From positions 124,001-188,000 of the forward strand of contig JAEXAR010000001.1 of assembly GCA_023394415.1 (NCBI GenBank): DNA of 64,000 nt. The letters are read 5' to 3'. A model generated the notes under the pieces. That model made no database searches. It was not told the origin of the DNA and saw nothing but the letters and a program-made list of their open reading frames with translations. A program made the position numbers and the translations under genes. Shown here in pieces: positions 43,609 through 52,327 of the stretch. How positions within the stretch are numbered: position 1 is the first letter of the stretch; each line of letters begins with the position of its first letter. The stretch is from Bacteroidota bacterium. GTDB taxonomy: Bacteria > Bacteroidota > Bacteroidia > Flavobacteriales > Weeksellaceae.

Positions 43609-44115
43609 TTACTTAATAATATCAATATAATCTACAAAACCATCGCCATTCACTTTATCCTGAAGTCTCCAGAAATTGCCTTTTCCTTCATCCAAAAACG
43701 TAGTTTTCTTCGTACGGATATAACTTGAACCGTCAATTTTTTGAGAGATTTTTCCTTCAAAATTCAGATGTTTATCAGATACTCTTTTAATCGTACCGTT
43801 GATGTTGAGGGTGTTGCTGTTAGATTTTGCATTGCCCGAAACTTCGTATTGGTCTCTTCCGATTTTATTGAAATTGATGCCTCCATTTAGTGTTGCGCCT
43901 TCGTCTGTACTGTATTTTAGGGCGTGTGTTCCGGATAAATCGCCGAAACGATTTTTGTCGTTCAGGATTTGTATGCTGTCGTTATGTTTTTTAATAGATG
44001 CATTAATAGAATCTATTTTTGCAATCGTATCTTTTAGCTCATTATTTTCAGAAGTTGTTGTCTTTTTACAAGAAAATAAAGTTGCAAGAATAACTAAGGG
44101 AATCAGTTTTTTCAT
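43609..44115 (-). CDS. Hypothetical lipoprotein
   Basis: A 168-residue predicted lipoprotein (MKKLIPLVILATLFSC, lipobox Cys16). A short coiled region rich in Lys/Asp/Asn (NNELKDTIAKIDSINASIKK) is followed by a beta-rich domain (YEVSGNAKSNSNTLNINGTI, FEGKISQKIDGSSYIRTKKT). No family is recognised. It lies two bases upstream of the alpha/beta hydrolase gene. Confidence 0.65.
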   Translation of the reverse strand: MKKLIPLVILATLFSCKKTTTSENNELKDTIAKIDSINASIKKHNDSIQILNDKNRFGDLSGTHALKYSTDEGATLNGGINFNKIGRDQYEVSGNAKSNSNTLNINGTIKRVSDKHLNFEGKISQKIDGSSYIRTKKTTFLDEGKGNFWRLQDKVNGDGFVDYIDIIK

Positions 44116-44148
44116 TGGGTTTTGCTTTTCAGCAAATATAAACTTTTA

Positions 44149-45087
44149 TCAAAAATATTTCATCACGGCCCAAAGCGAAATAAGACTGATTGAAAACCAC
44201 AAAATCACAGCAATGATTAAAGGTTTAAAACCAATATTTCTTAAAACTTTAAAGGAAAGTCCGGTTCCAATAAAAAATAATGCAACCTTGAGCATAGAAC
44301 GAGAAAATTCGGAAATATGAGGAACAAAATTTTGTATGAAAGGCACGTACGAATTTAATAATATAGCAATAACAAATCCGCCAATAAAATAGGGGATTTT
44401 AATCTTTTTGTCCGATTTTGTGAGGAGAGCAAATAATAACGCAACAGGAATAATCCATAAAGCACGAGCGAGTTTTACGATGGTGGCAATATTTAACGCT
44501 TCTTTTCCGAATCGGCTTGCAGCACCAACAACTGAACTGGTGTCGTGTATAGCAATTGCTGCCCAAATGCCAAATTGTTCCTGTGATAAATTCAACCAAA
44601 TTCCAATTGGAGGAAAAAGGAATAATGCAAGAGCATTTAAGACAAATACAACGCCTAATGCGACAGAATTCTGCTGATTATTGGCTTTTATAATGGGTGA
44701 TACAGCAGCAATTGCACTGCCTCCACAAATTGCCGTCCCTACAGAAATCAGTTTGGTGACGGTTTTATCAATTTTGAAAATCTTACCTAAACCGAAGCCC
44801 AAAAGCATTACAAAAATAATGGTAATTATGGTAAATAAAAACCCATCACTACCGGCTTTTACAGCTTCATTAAAATTTATTCCAAAACCAAGCCCTATAA
44901 TAGAGTATTGGAGAATTTTCTTGGTAAGATCACCGATATTATCAAAGGGGTTACCAAAAACGTTTATAAAGATAATTCCCAAAAGCAATGCAAAGGGCGG
45001 TGAAACCCATGGCGTAAAACTAAAAACAGCAAGTGTAATGAACAGCAGTTTTCGATATTTTGGATTTAAAGATTCGGTTTTTAGCAT
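44149..45087 (-). CDS. YeiH-family putative sulfate exporter
   Basis: A 312-residue integral membrane protein with about ten helices. Family marks are the internal GIGFGINFNEAVKAG-type element (about 65), KLISVGTAICGGSAIAAVSP (about 112-131), and IAIHDTSSVVGAASRFGKEA (about 180-200). The family is annotated as a putative sulfate exporter, and the ligand is unproven. It is divergent from the rhodanese lipoprotein gene, a possible sulfur link, and a perfect palindrome lies between them. Confidence 0.88.
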   Translation of the reverse strand: MLKTESLNPKYRKLLFITLAVFSFTPWVSPPFALLLGIIFINVFGNPFDNIGDLTKKILQYSIIGLGFGINFNEAVKAGSDGFLFTIITIIFVMLLGFGLGKIFKIDKTVTKLISVGTAICGGSAIAAVSPIIKANNQQNSVALGVVFVLNALALFLFPPIGIWLNLSQEQFGIWAAIAIHDTSSVVGAASRFGKEALNIATIVKLARALWIIPVALLFALLTKSDKKIKIPYFIGGFVIAILLNSYVPFIQNFVPHISEFSRSMLKVALFFIGTGLSFKVLRNIGFKPLIIAVILWFSISLISLWAVMKYF

Positions 45088-45122
45088 TGCAGTTGCGAAA
45101 ATAATTGTTTTACAACCGGTGT

Positions 45123-45142
45123 TATGTAATATTTGTTACATA
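45123..45142. promoter_or_regulatory. Palindrome between yeiH-like and rhodanese genes, possible operator
   Basis: TATGTAA (45123-45129) and TTACATA (45136-45142) are exact reverse complements around TATTTG. It lies in the 96-base divergent region. The form is right for a dimeric regulator such as a CRP/FNR- or LysR-type protein, but no regulator gene is adjacent. A plus-strand TATTTTTG (45162-45169) fits the promoter box of the rhodanese gene. Confidence 0.45.
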
Positions 45143-45183
45143 TCGGTACTTATACTAAACTTATTTTTGTGAAAATTTGAAAT

Positions 45184-45554
45184 ATGAAGTTTAAAAACAT
45201 TTTATGGCTCTCACTTTTGGGAATTTTAATTTACTGTTCGCCACCAAAAATTGAAACTACTGCTGTAGAAGGAGGGCAACAGCAAACGGTAAAAGACATG
45301 GTGCAGAAAGGTGCGTTTTTGGTTGATGTAAGAACGCCTGAAGAGTTTGCTTCAGGAACAGTTCAAGGTGCGGTAAACATTCCTGTTGATGAGGTGGAAA
45401 GCAGAGTGAAAGAATTTGAGGGAAAACTTCAGTTATTGTATTTTGCAGAACAGGAAACCGTAGCGGACAAGCCAAAAACATATTAGAGTCCCACGGAATC
45501 AAGAATATCATCAACGGAATAAACGTTTCGGCAATGGAAAACGAACTCAAATAA
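45184..45554 (+). pseudogene. Rhodanese-domain lipoprotein gene with a frameshift before the active-site Cys
   Basis: The 5' frame encodes a lipoprotein signal (LSLLGILIYC, lipobox Cys18) and a rhodanese N-terminus (GAFLVDVRTPEEFASGTVQG, then AVNIPVDEV) and stops at 45486. From about 45436 a different frame reads VFCRTGNRSGQAKNILESHG, then IKNIINGINVSAMENELK, to TAA at 45552-45554. The active-site Cys and its CRTGNRSG loop are in the second frame. One added base near 45435 would restore a 124-codon gene. Confidence 0.85.
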
Positions 45555-45557
45555 AAG

Positions 45558-45583
45558 AAACTCGCGGAATTTTCCGCAAGTTT
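45558..45583. terminator. Terminator between rhodanese gene and exbD
   Basis: AAACT-C-GCGGA (45558-45568) pairs with TCCGC-A-AGTTT (45573-45583) with one mismatch. It lies between convergent genes and can serve both. Confidence 0.75.
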
Positions 45584-45584
45584 T

Positions 45585-46106
45585 CTATTTAAAATCTTTA
45601 TAGAGGATTGCTTCCTGTGGTTTTAAGTCGGTAATTCCATAACGTTCATTGTTAGAAATGGCCATATTATCCAACATATCTACAAAATTTTTGTAATTGG
45701 CATCTTCGGTCGGTTTTATGATGACTGTGAAAATTGATTGATCCAAAGCTTTCATTTTTGCATCAGCGATGATGTTGATAATTTGATTTCCATCCAAGGA
45801 AGTTTCTTTCATATCTTCTGATGATAAATTCTCAACCTGTTTCTGATGGTAATAAACCTTATTGTCTTTACCAATAATAAAATTAATGGAGTTTTTTTCA
45901 TTGATTACTACGTCCGGGATCGGTTTGTTACTTTTAGCCGGCAATCCCAAATCCATTACATTCGGTTTCGAGAAATTGGTGGTAAACATAAAGAAGGTTA
46001 TCAAGAGAAAACCCAAATCTACCATCGGTGTCATATCTACACGAAATAGTTTTTTCTTCTGTGGAGATTTCGCGTTCTTATTTTCGGGAGTCATCATTTC
46101 TGCCAT
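45585..46106 (-). CDS. exbD: ExbD-type biopolymer transport protein
   Basis: A 173-residue protein with a single N-terminal membrane helix (MVDLGFLLITFFMFTTNF, about 29-47) containing the conserved Asp of the proton path (PMVDLGF). The periplasmic part has the ExbD/TolR-type beta region (NVMDLGLPAKSNKPIPDVVI; IINIIADAKMKALDQSIFTV). ExbD works with ExbB to energise TonB receptors or Tol complexes. No ExbB or TonB gene is adjacent; the only MotA/ExbB gene in the window is near the end, with its own ExbD. Confidence 0.9.
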   Translation of the reverse strand: MAEMMTPENKNAKSPQKKKLFRVDMTPMVDLGFLLITFFMFTTNFSKPNVMDLGLPAKSNKPIPDVVINEKNSINFIIGKDNKVYYHQKQVENLSSEDMKETSLDGNQIINIIADAKMKALDQSIFTVIIKPTEDANYKNFVDMLDNMAISNNERYGITDLKPQEAILYKDFK

Positions 46107-46336
46107 AATTAAAATTTTTAAAGGTTTAACAAATTTTCAAAATCGATATGAATTTAATAAAGAATTAATTTTTTAAATTCAAATATTGTACCTTATTATA
46201 ATAATATATGTAAAAATGATATTTGTAGCTTATGAAATTTTTCCTAGCTCTGATATAATCTTAAGAAAATGATAGGAATAAGCTTTCGCAGAATTTATAA
46301 ATGAGTTTTGAACATGCTGATTCAATGTTAAAACTA
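46107..46336. other. Intergenic region upstream of exbD, nothing specific seen
   Basis: About 230 AT-rich bases between the exbD start and the dsbD terminator. No ORF, RNA or repeat could be supported. Confidence 0.5.
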
Positions 46337-46362
46337 AAATGAGCAGACCATGCTGCTCATTT
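46337..46362 (-). terminator. Terminator of dsbD
   Basis: AAATGAGCAG (46337-46346) and CTGCTCATTT (46353-46362) form a 10-bp perfect stem with a 6-base loop. Confidence 0.8.
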
Positions 46363-46382
46363 CATATTATTATAGAAAAAAA

Positions 46383-48461
46383 TTACTTTTTAGATTTATA
46401 GTAATTTACCCCGCATTCAAGAAATTTTTTGAAATCCTCTTTAGGCATATAACCTGAAACAGGAGAGTTGATAACTTGTCCTTCAGGTGTAACTAAAACA
46501 TAGTGCGGCTGAGAATTATTGTTGAAATTCACTTGTTGAAACATACTCCAGCGGTCACCAATGGTTTTAATTTTTTTCATTTGTCCGCCACCCATATCAA
46601 TTTTTGTCTGCTGATCTGCTGGAAGTTCTTCCTTGTCGTCCACATAAAGTGAAGCAAGCACAACATCGTTCTGTAAAATTGGTAAAATATCTGGTTCACT
46701 CCATACAAATTCTTCCATTTTACGGCAGTTTTCACAACCGTAACCTGTAAAATCAATAAGGATAGGTTTCTGTTCTTTTTGGGCAAGTTCTACCGCTTCA
46801 AAATAATCGTGGGCAGGATGCATTCCTAAAATGCCGTCGCCTTCCTTATGGAAATAACTCACATTTATTGGAGGTAAAATTCCTGAAAGCATCTGTAATT
46901 TTGGTCTTTCTGCCGGGATTAATCCTTGAATTAGGTAAATCAGAAACGCAATTCCAGCAAATCCAAACAATTTTCTTGTTAAAGAAATTTTCTGCTTCTT
47001 ATCATCGTGTGGAAATTTGATTAATCCAAATAAATAAAGCACTAAACCGATGGTAATAATAATCCAAAGTACGATGAAAAGTTCTCTTTTTAACAGGAAT
47101 GTTTTGGAAACCAAATCCGCTTTTGAAAGGAATTTTAAGGCCAAGCCAAGTTCTATAAAACCTAAAACGACTTTTACAGTATTCATCCAACCTCCTGATT
47201 TTGGTAAGCTTTGTAATGCCTGCGGAAAAAGTGCCAAAAGTCCAAAAACAATAGCCCAAGCCAATCCAAAACCTGCCAATGCGAAAGTTAGTAGCATAGG
47301 AACGTTTGATGAGCCTGTAACTGCGCTTCCAAGTAAACTTCCTAAAATTGGTCCCGTACAAGAGAATGATACAATTACCAAAGTAAGCGCCATAAAGAAA
47401 ATCCCGATCATTCCTCCTGCTTCTTCCGCTTTAGAGGATTTATTGGCGATTGAACTTGGAAGTGTGATGTCATAATATCCGAAGAAACTTCCTGCAAAGA
47501 ATAAAAATATCAGGAAGAATGCAATATTAAGCCAAACGGAAGTTGAAATTTCATTGAAAATATTTCCGGCAATTCCATCAATTAAATGGAACGGCACACT
47601 TAATAAAACAAATATCAAAAGGATAAAAAATCCATAAATAATAGCGTCTCTTCTGCCTTTTGCCTTATCCTTTGAACCTTTGGTAAAGAATGAAACGGTA
47701 AGAGGAATCATTGGGAAAACGCAAGGTGTTAATAATGCAATTAATCCACCGATGAACCCAAGCAAAAGATAAGTCCAGTAGTTTTCGTTGTGTTTTTCTT
47801 TGGCTGTTCCACAATCGGTTAATGGGTTGTTGAAATCAAGAGAGTTAATTTTCAGGTTTTTGGGATCAAGTTTTTGTACGGTACTTGCACCGGTAATTGC
47901 AATAGTTGTGGTGTCTTTTGCAGAGGATGTTACTGCAATAACTGAATCTTTTTTGGGAGTTTCAGCGATGGTTTCTGTGGTTTTTTGTTCTTCAATTTTT
48001 CCTGAAGGTGAAACCGATTTTTCGAATTCTAAAGTATTGGGAGCCAAACAAACACGGTCGTCACAGGTTTGATAGGTAATTTCTACTGAAGCGTTACCGG
48101 GTTTTGAAGGATCTTTTAGCTTGAATTTTCTTTTAAACTGTGCGGAGTTTGAATAATACACAATCTGTGCACCGAACGCTTCAGAATATTCATCGTGCTT
48201 TTTTCCCACTTCTATCGTGCCACCAATTGGAACGATGTTGTTGCCGGAAATTTTCATTTCCGTAGGAATTCCAGAATCTGGCGGTAAGTCTTTAGAATAA
48301 ATATGCCAGCCACTTTCCATTGTTGCGGTAAGTATGGCTTCGTACTCGCCGTTAGTAAGTGGCTTAATGTCGTATTTAAATTTTACGGGGTCTTTAATTT
48401 GTGCTGAAACTGTTGTAAATAACAGCATTAAAACAAGGGCAAGCCAGTTTTTTAACTTCAT
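46383..48461 (-). CDS. dsbD: Thiol:disulfide interchange protein DsbD
   Basis: A 692-residue membrane protein in three parts: an N-terminal periplasmic domain after the signal peptide (VTYQTCDDRVCLAPNTLEFE holds its Cys pair), an eight-helix membrane core (about 230-500) with the electron-transfer Cys in LTPCVFPMIPLTVSFF and SFSCTGPILGSLLG, and a C-terminal thioredoxin domain with GYGCENCRKMEEFVW (Cys pair near 575). It passes electrons from cytoplasmic thioredoxin to periplasmic proteins, for example in cytochrome maturation. I start it at 48461, where the signal peptide begins. Confidence 0.93.
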   Translation of the reverse strand: MKLKNWLALVLMLLFTTVSAQIKDPVKFKYDIKPLTNGEYEAILTATMESGWHIYSKDLPPDSGIPTEMKISGNNIVPIGGTIEVGKKHDEYSEAFGAQIVYYSNSAQFKRKFKLKDPSKPGNASVEITYQTCDDRVCLAPNTLEFEKSVSPSGKIEEQKTTETIAETPKKDSVIAVTSSAKDTTTIAITGASTVQKLDPKNLKINSLDFNNPLTDCGTAKEKHNENYWTYLLLGFIGGLIALLTPCVFPMIPLTVSFFTKGSKDKAKGRRDAIIYGFFILLIFVLLSVPFHLIDGIAGNIFNEISTSVWLNIAFFLIFLFFAGSFFGYYDITLPSSIANKSSKAEEAGGMIGIFFMALTLVIVSFSCTGPILGSLLGSAVTGSSNVPMLLTFALAGFGLAWAIVFGLLALFPQALQSLPKSGGWMNTVKVVLGFIELGLALKFLSKADLVSKTFLLKRELFIVLWIIITIGLVLYLFGLIKFPHDDKKQKISLTRKLFGFAGIAFLIYLIQGLIPAERPKLQMLSGILPPINVSYFHKEGDGILGMHPAHDYFEAVELAQKEQKPILIDFTGYGCENCRKMEEFVWSEPDILPILQNDVVLASLYVDDKEELPADQQTKIDMGGGQMKKIKTIGDRWSMFQQVNFNNNSQPHYVLVTPEGQVINSPVSGYMPKEDFKKFLECGVNYYKSKK

Positions 48462-48516
48462 TTTTTTTCTTTTTAACGATCTCATTCTGATTTCAATGAA
48501 ACAAAAATGAGGTATA

Positions 48517-49815
48517 TTAGATTTTTACTTTCAAAATAGTTTGTGTGGTGTTTTCCGCAGCAAATCTTCGATCTTGTCTATAGGGTAGAATTCCTAAAAC
48601 ATTGTCGTTTCCATCACACAAAAGCCAAATTTTTGGCTTGGCTAAAATAGAAATTTTTTCATCTTTAAAAAATTTGGAGACCTTCTTTTTACCAATCATG
48701 CCGATAGGAAAAAAGATATCGCCTTCTTTTTTATGCCTTAAAATAAGCGGAAAACGTAATTTATCAAGATCAAATTCCCAGTTTAAGGTAGCTTTTTCAA
48801 ACTCTTCTTTAATTTTTTTGGGAAGCACCATTTCGTTTTTTGAATTGATTTTGAGCTCGGTTTCTTCCAAATCTACATTTATACAATCGGAAACCGGTTC
48901 AAAAATCAGTTCATTTCGATTTACCACCAACCGGAAATCCGGAACATGGAAAACGCTGCCGGTTTTGGCCTTCAAAATCTTCACAATCTGTTTTTCATCA
49001 AAGCCAAAATACGAGAAAATTTCATACTTAACCAAAGGACTTTCTGCTGCAATTTTATTTTTATTTAAAATCGTTTTTCCATCGTTAAGGCTCTCAAAAT
49101 CAAATATTTTGTTTGAAATTTCCTTTTCAACGAAATCTTTAGTTTGTGAAATAATCGATAAACTTTTATTGAAATTTTCTAGGAAATTGTCGTTCGTTTG
49201 CAACAATTGAGGAACTATTTTATTTCGAATATTGTTCCTTAAATAATCATTTTTCTGATTGCTAAGGTCTTCACGAAATTTAATGTTATGTTCTTCGGCA
49301 TAACGGTAAATTTCATCTTTGCTGAAATTCAATAGTGGACGTAAAATGCTGTTTTCTTTTGAAGGAATTCCGCTCAAGCCTTTAATTCCGGAACCTCTAG
49401 AAAGATTAATTAAAAAAGTTTCTAATTGATCATTCAAATGATGTGCAGTAACCAAATAGTTAAGGTTTTCTTCCGTTTGAATTTTTCTGAAAAAATCATA
49501 ACGAAGATTTCTTGCCCAAAGTTGAATAGAACCTTCAGTCTTGTAATCTTTTTCTGAAACTTTATAAAGATGAAACTTAATCTGATGGTTATTACAGAAG
49601 TTTTCAACCACTTTCTCATCAGCATCCGAATCTTTTCCTCTTAATTTATAGTTAATATGCGCCACCTCAAATAGAAGCCCTAAACTTTGAAACAACGAAG
49701 CTAAAACCATAGAATCTACACCTCCACTCACAGCCAACAGAAAATTTTTCTCCCTGAAATTTTCTAGAAGGTTTTCCATTGATTTTTTAAACGTTGAAAG
49801 CGACAGTTGGTTCAC
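48517..49815 (-). CDS. tilS: tRNA(Ile)-lysidine synthase
   Basis: A 432-residue enzyme that modifies the wobble cytidine of tRNA-Ile (CAU). The PP-loop is LLAVSGGVDSMVLASLF (about 26-42). HHLNDQLETFLINLSRGSGI and RPLLNFSKDEIY are further N-terminal marks. The C-terminal domain includes KKVSKFFKDEKISILAKPKI, the TilS C-terminal substrate-binding element. No neighbour is cotranscribed except possibly dsbD downstream, 31 bases before the longer dsbD frame. Confidence 0.94.
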   Translation of the reverse strand: MNQLSLSTFKKSMENLLENFREKNFLLAVSGGVDSMVLASLFQSLGLLFEVAHINYKLRGKDSDADEKVVENFCNNHQIKFHLYKVSEKDYKTEGSIQLWARNLRYDFFRKIQTEENLNYLVTAHHLNDQLETFLINLSRGSGIKGLSGIPSKENSILRPLLNFSKDEIYRYAEEHNIKFREDLSNQKNDYLRNNIRNKIVPQLLQTNDNFLENFNKSLSIISQTKDFVEKEISNKIFDFESLNDGKTILNKNKIAAESPLVKYEIFSYFGFDEKQIVKILKAKTGSVFHVPDFRLVVNRNELIFEPVSDCINVDLEETELKINSKNEMVLPKKIKEEFEKATLNWEFDLDKLRFPLILRHKKEGDIFFPIGMIGKKKVSKFFKDEKISILAKPKIWLLCDGNDNVLGILPYRQDRRFAAENTTQTILKVKI

Positions 49816-49906
49816 GAAATGTAGTAATTCCGCAAATATAAGGCACTTTTTAAAAATGAATTTGTAAATTTGGTAATCAGAATATTTGAATTATAATTTT
49901 TAAGAT

Positions 49907-50743
49907 ATGAAACTTGGGAAATTTTTTGCTGTAGCCATTACAGCGTTGACATTAACCAGTTGTGTAAGCAGGAAGCAATACGAAGCCCTGAACATCAACT
50001 ACAAGCAAAGCCTCGAGAATTTGGCTGAAAGACAAAGGGAAATTCAGGATTTGAAATCTACAAACTCTGGCTTGCTAAGCGAAAATAACCTTTTGAAAGA
50101 CCAAAACAACGCCTTGAAATCTTCTTTAGATGCGTGTTTAGCTAATGCAGGAAAAGGTTCTGCAAATATTGATAAACTGATCGGTGAGATTAACGCCTCC
50201 AACAAATACATCAAACAGTTGATTTCTACCAATGCCAAAAACGACAGTTTAAACCTTGCGCTTTCTAACAAACTGAAACGTTCTTTGGATAATGTTGCGG
50301 ATCAAGATGTACAGGTGAAAGTGCTAAAAGGTGTGGTAATGATTTCATTATCAGATAAAATGCTTTACAAAACAGGCGATTACAACGTTCTTCCTGCTGC
50401 AAAAGGTGTTTTAAGTAAAGTTGCATCGGTAATTAATGATTACGATACTTATTCTGTTCTAATTGAAGGAAATACAGATAATGTCCCATTAAATTCAGCA
50501 AATTTGCCACGTGATAATTGGGATTTGTCAGCATTAAGAGGAACTTCTATTGCTAAAGTGTTGCAGAATGAATTTGGTGTAAATCCTAACAGAATAACTG
50601 CAGGTGGTAGAAGCGAATATAACCCGAAAACCACCAACGCATCAGTTTCCGGAAGAGCAGAAAACCGCAGAACAGAAATCATCATTATGCCTAAACTTGA
50701 TGAGTTTATGAAATTGATGGATATTGCTCCGGTGAAGAATTAA
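49907..50743 (+). CDS. OmpA-family peptidoglycan-binding lipoprotein
   Basis: A 278-residue lipoprotein (lipobox ending Cys19). Residues about 25-80 form a coiled coil (LNINYKQSLENLAERQREIQ, LKSTNSGLLSENNLLKDQNN). The C-terminal OmpA-like domain (about 140-270) has SVLIEGNTDNVPL, LRGTSIAKVLQNEFGVNPNR, ITAGGRSEYNP and NRRTEIIIMPK, the peptidoglycan-contacting pattern. It anchors the outer membrane to the cell wall. It stands alone with its own terminator. Confidence 0.9.
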   Translation: MKLGKFFAVAITALTLTSCVSRKQYEALNINYKQSLENLAERQREIQDLKSTNSGLLSENNLLKDQNNALKSSLDACLANAGKGSANIDKLIGEINASNKYIKQLISTNAKNDSLNLALSNKLKRSLDNVADQDVQVKVLKGVVMISLSDKMLYKTGDYNVLPAAKGVLSKVASVINDYDTYSVLIEGNTDNVPLNSANLPRDNWDLSALRGTSIAKVLQNEFGVNPNRITAGGRSEYNPKTTNASVSGRAENRRTEIIIMPKLDEFMKLMDIAPVKN

Positions 50744-50764
50744 TTGAATATCTAATTTTATATT

Positions 50765-50802
50765 GCGTTGTTCGGGCTTTTAAGTCCGAGCAACGCTTTT
50801 TT
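50765..50802 (+). terminator. Intrinsic terminator of the OmpA-family gene
   Basis: GCGTTGTTCGG (50765-50775) pairs with CCGAGCAACGC (50786-50796), followed by six T. Confidence 0.9.
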
Positions 50803-50844
50803 ATTCAATCGAAATTCTTACTTTCGTTACAAACTTTTCTAATT

Positions 50845-51492
50845 ATGAGTTTCTTTGAAGAAAATTGCCCCGAAATGGATCGGTATCTCGATAATCACGC
50901 TTCAGGCGAGCCTGAAATTCTAAAAAAACTTCGCCGGGAAACGTACCAAAAAACGACACAGCCCCATATGATTTCGGGTTATCAACAAGGAAGGCTTTTA
51001 ACCATTATTTCCAAGATTCTTCAACCTAAAAATATTCTTGAGATTGGTACTTTTACAGGTTATGCGGCACTTTGCATGGCTGAAGGATTAGCGGAAAGTG
51101 GAAAACTCATTACTTTGGATGTGAATGAAGATTTAGCGTATATCCCGAAAAAATATTTTGCTGAAAGTAAATTTTCAAACCAAATTGAATTCAGATTACA
51201 AGATGCTAAAGAATTTTTGAGACATACAGATGAGGTTTTCGATTTGGTATTTATTGATGCTGATAAGGAAAATTATGTTGAATATTTCAATTTAATTAAA
51301 CCTAAAACAAAATCAGGCTCGGTAGTGTTATTCGATAATGTTCTTTGGTATGGAAAAGTGCTTGAAGAGAACCCGAAGCAAACTTCAACCCAAAAAATTA
51401 AAGAATTGAACGAAATTGTTGCCAAAGATTCTGATTTTGAAAATCTTATTTTACCTTTGCGCGACGGTGTAAATGTACTTCGCAGAAAGTAG
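50845..51492 (+). CDS. Class I O-methyltransferase
   Basis: A 215-residue SAM-dependent methyltransferase of the catechol/caffeoyl-CoA O-methyltransferase group. Motif I is ILEIGTFTGYAALCMAEGL (about 58-76), then LITLDVNEDLA, and the metal/acid region FDLVFIDADKENYVEYFNLI (about 132-151), VVLFDNVLWYGKV. The small-molecule acceptor is unknown. It is 63 bases upstream of the NlpC/P60 gene. Confidence 0.88.
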   Translation: MSFFEENCPEMDRYLDNHASGEPEILKKLRRETYQKTTQPHMISGYQQGRLLTIISKILQPKNILEIGTFTGYAALCMAEGLAESGKLITLDVNEDLAYIPKKYFAESKFSNQIEFRLQDAKEFLRHTDEVFDLVFIDADKENYVEYFNLIKPKTKSGSVVLFDNVLWYGKVLEENPKQTSTQKIKELNEIVAKDSDFENLILPLRDGVNVLRRK

Positions 51493-51555
51493 TTTGCATA
51501 AATAGTTTTAAATTTATCTGAAATCTGATGCCTTGCATCTAGAATCTAAAACAAT

Positions 51556-52275
51556 ATGAATAAAGCAGTTTGCGTTGTAATGGTAGCTCCGGTTCGTGAA
51601 GTCGCTGAAGAACAGGCAGAAATGGTGACTCAAATTCTCTATGGCGAATCTATGGATGTTCTGGAATCCGGTAAATACTGGTCTAAAATCAAAATGCATT
51701 TTGACGGCTATGAAGGTTGGGTTGATTCTCGCCAAATAAAGCCGATATCTGAAGAGGAACTTGCCAACCGAAAAGTGACAACAATTACCGAAAATTTCCA
51801 GTCGGTGATTATGAAACAAGGCAGAACACTACTTTCAATGGGTTCTGAAGTGGAGTTTCCAACAGTTTCTAGTAGAAGAAGCCACGATTTGCGAGAAAGT
51901 ATTGTGAAAACGGCTGAAGAACTTCTCAATATTCCTTATTTATGGGGAGGAAGAAGCTTTTTTGGTGTAGATTGTTCGGGTTTTGTGCATTTGGTGTATA
52001 AAATCAATGGGATTAAGATGCCGCGCGATTCATATCAGCAAGGAGAAATTGGTACGCCATTAACGTTTGTGGAGGAAAGCCAACCCGGAGATTTGGCATT
52101 TTTTGAAAATAAGGAAGGTCGTATTATCCACGTTGGTATCATGATGGAGAATCAAAAGATTATACACGCCTCCGGAAAAGTAAGAATTGATACACTGGAT
52201 TCTACAGGTATTTTCAATAAAGAGATTAATGAGCATACTCATAAGCTGCGCTTTGTGAGAGATGTGATTGGTTAA
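51556..52275 (+). CDS. C40-family (NlpC/P60) peptidase with SH3-like domain
   Basis: A 239-residue protein without a signal peptide. The N-terminal half (about 1-90) is SH3-like (VVMVAPVREVAEEQAEMVTQ, MHFDGYEGWVDSRQI). The C-terminal NlpC/P60 domain has the nucleophile Cys140 in FFGVDCSGFVHLVYKING, the His in IIHVGIMMENQ (about 195) and a third polar residue (IIHASGKVRIDT). It is expected to cut gamma-D-Glu-diaminopimelate bonds in peptidoglycan peptides, probably in cell-wall recycling given the missing signal. Confidence 0.9.
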   Translation: MNKAVCVVMVAPVREVAEEQAEMVTQILYGESMDVLESGKYWSKIKMHFDGYEGWVDSRQIKPISEEELANRKVTTITENFQSVIMKQGRTLLSMGSEVEFPTVSSRRSHDLRESIVKTAEELLNIPYLWGGRSFFGVDCSGFVHLVYKINGIKMPRDSYQQGEIGTPLTFVEESQPGDLAFFENKEGRIIHVGIMMENQKIIHASGKVRIDTLDSTGIFNKEINEHTHKLRFVRDVIG

Positions 52276-52327
52276 GAAAAATGCTGATTCTAATTTTCAA
52301 AACTCATAACTTTCACAAATTTGCTTA

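Noticed and set aside
48602..49210. 202-codon plus-strand ORF opposite tilS
   Set aside because: Antisense shadow of the well-supported tilS gene.
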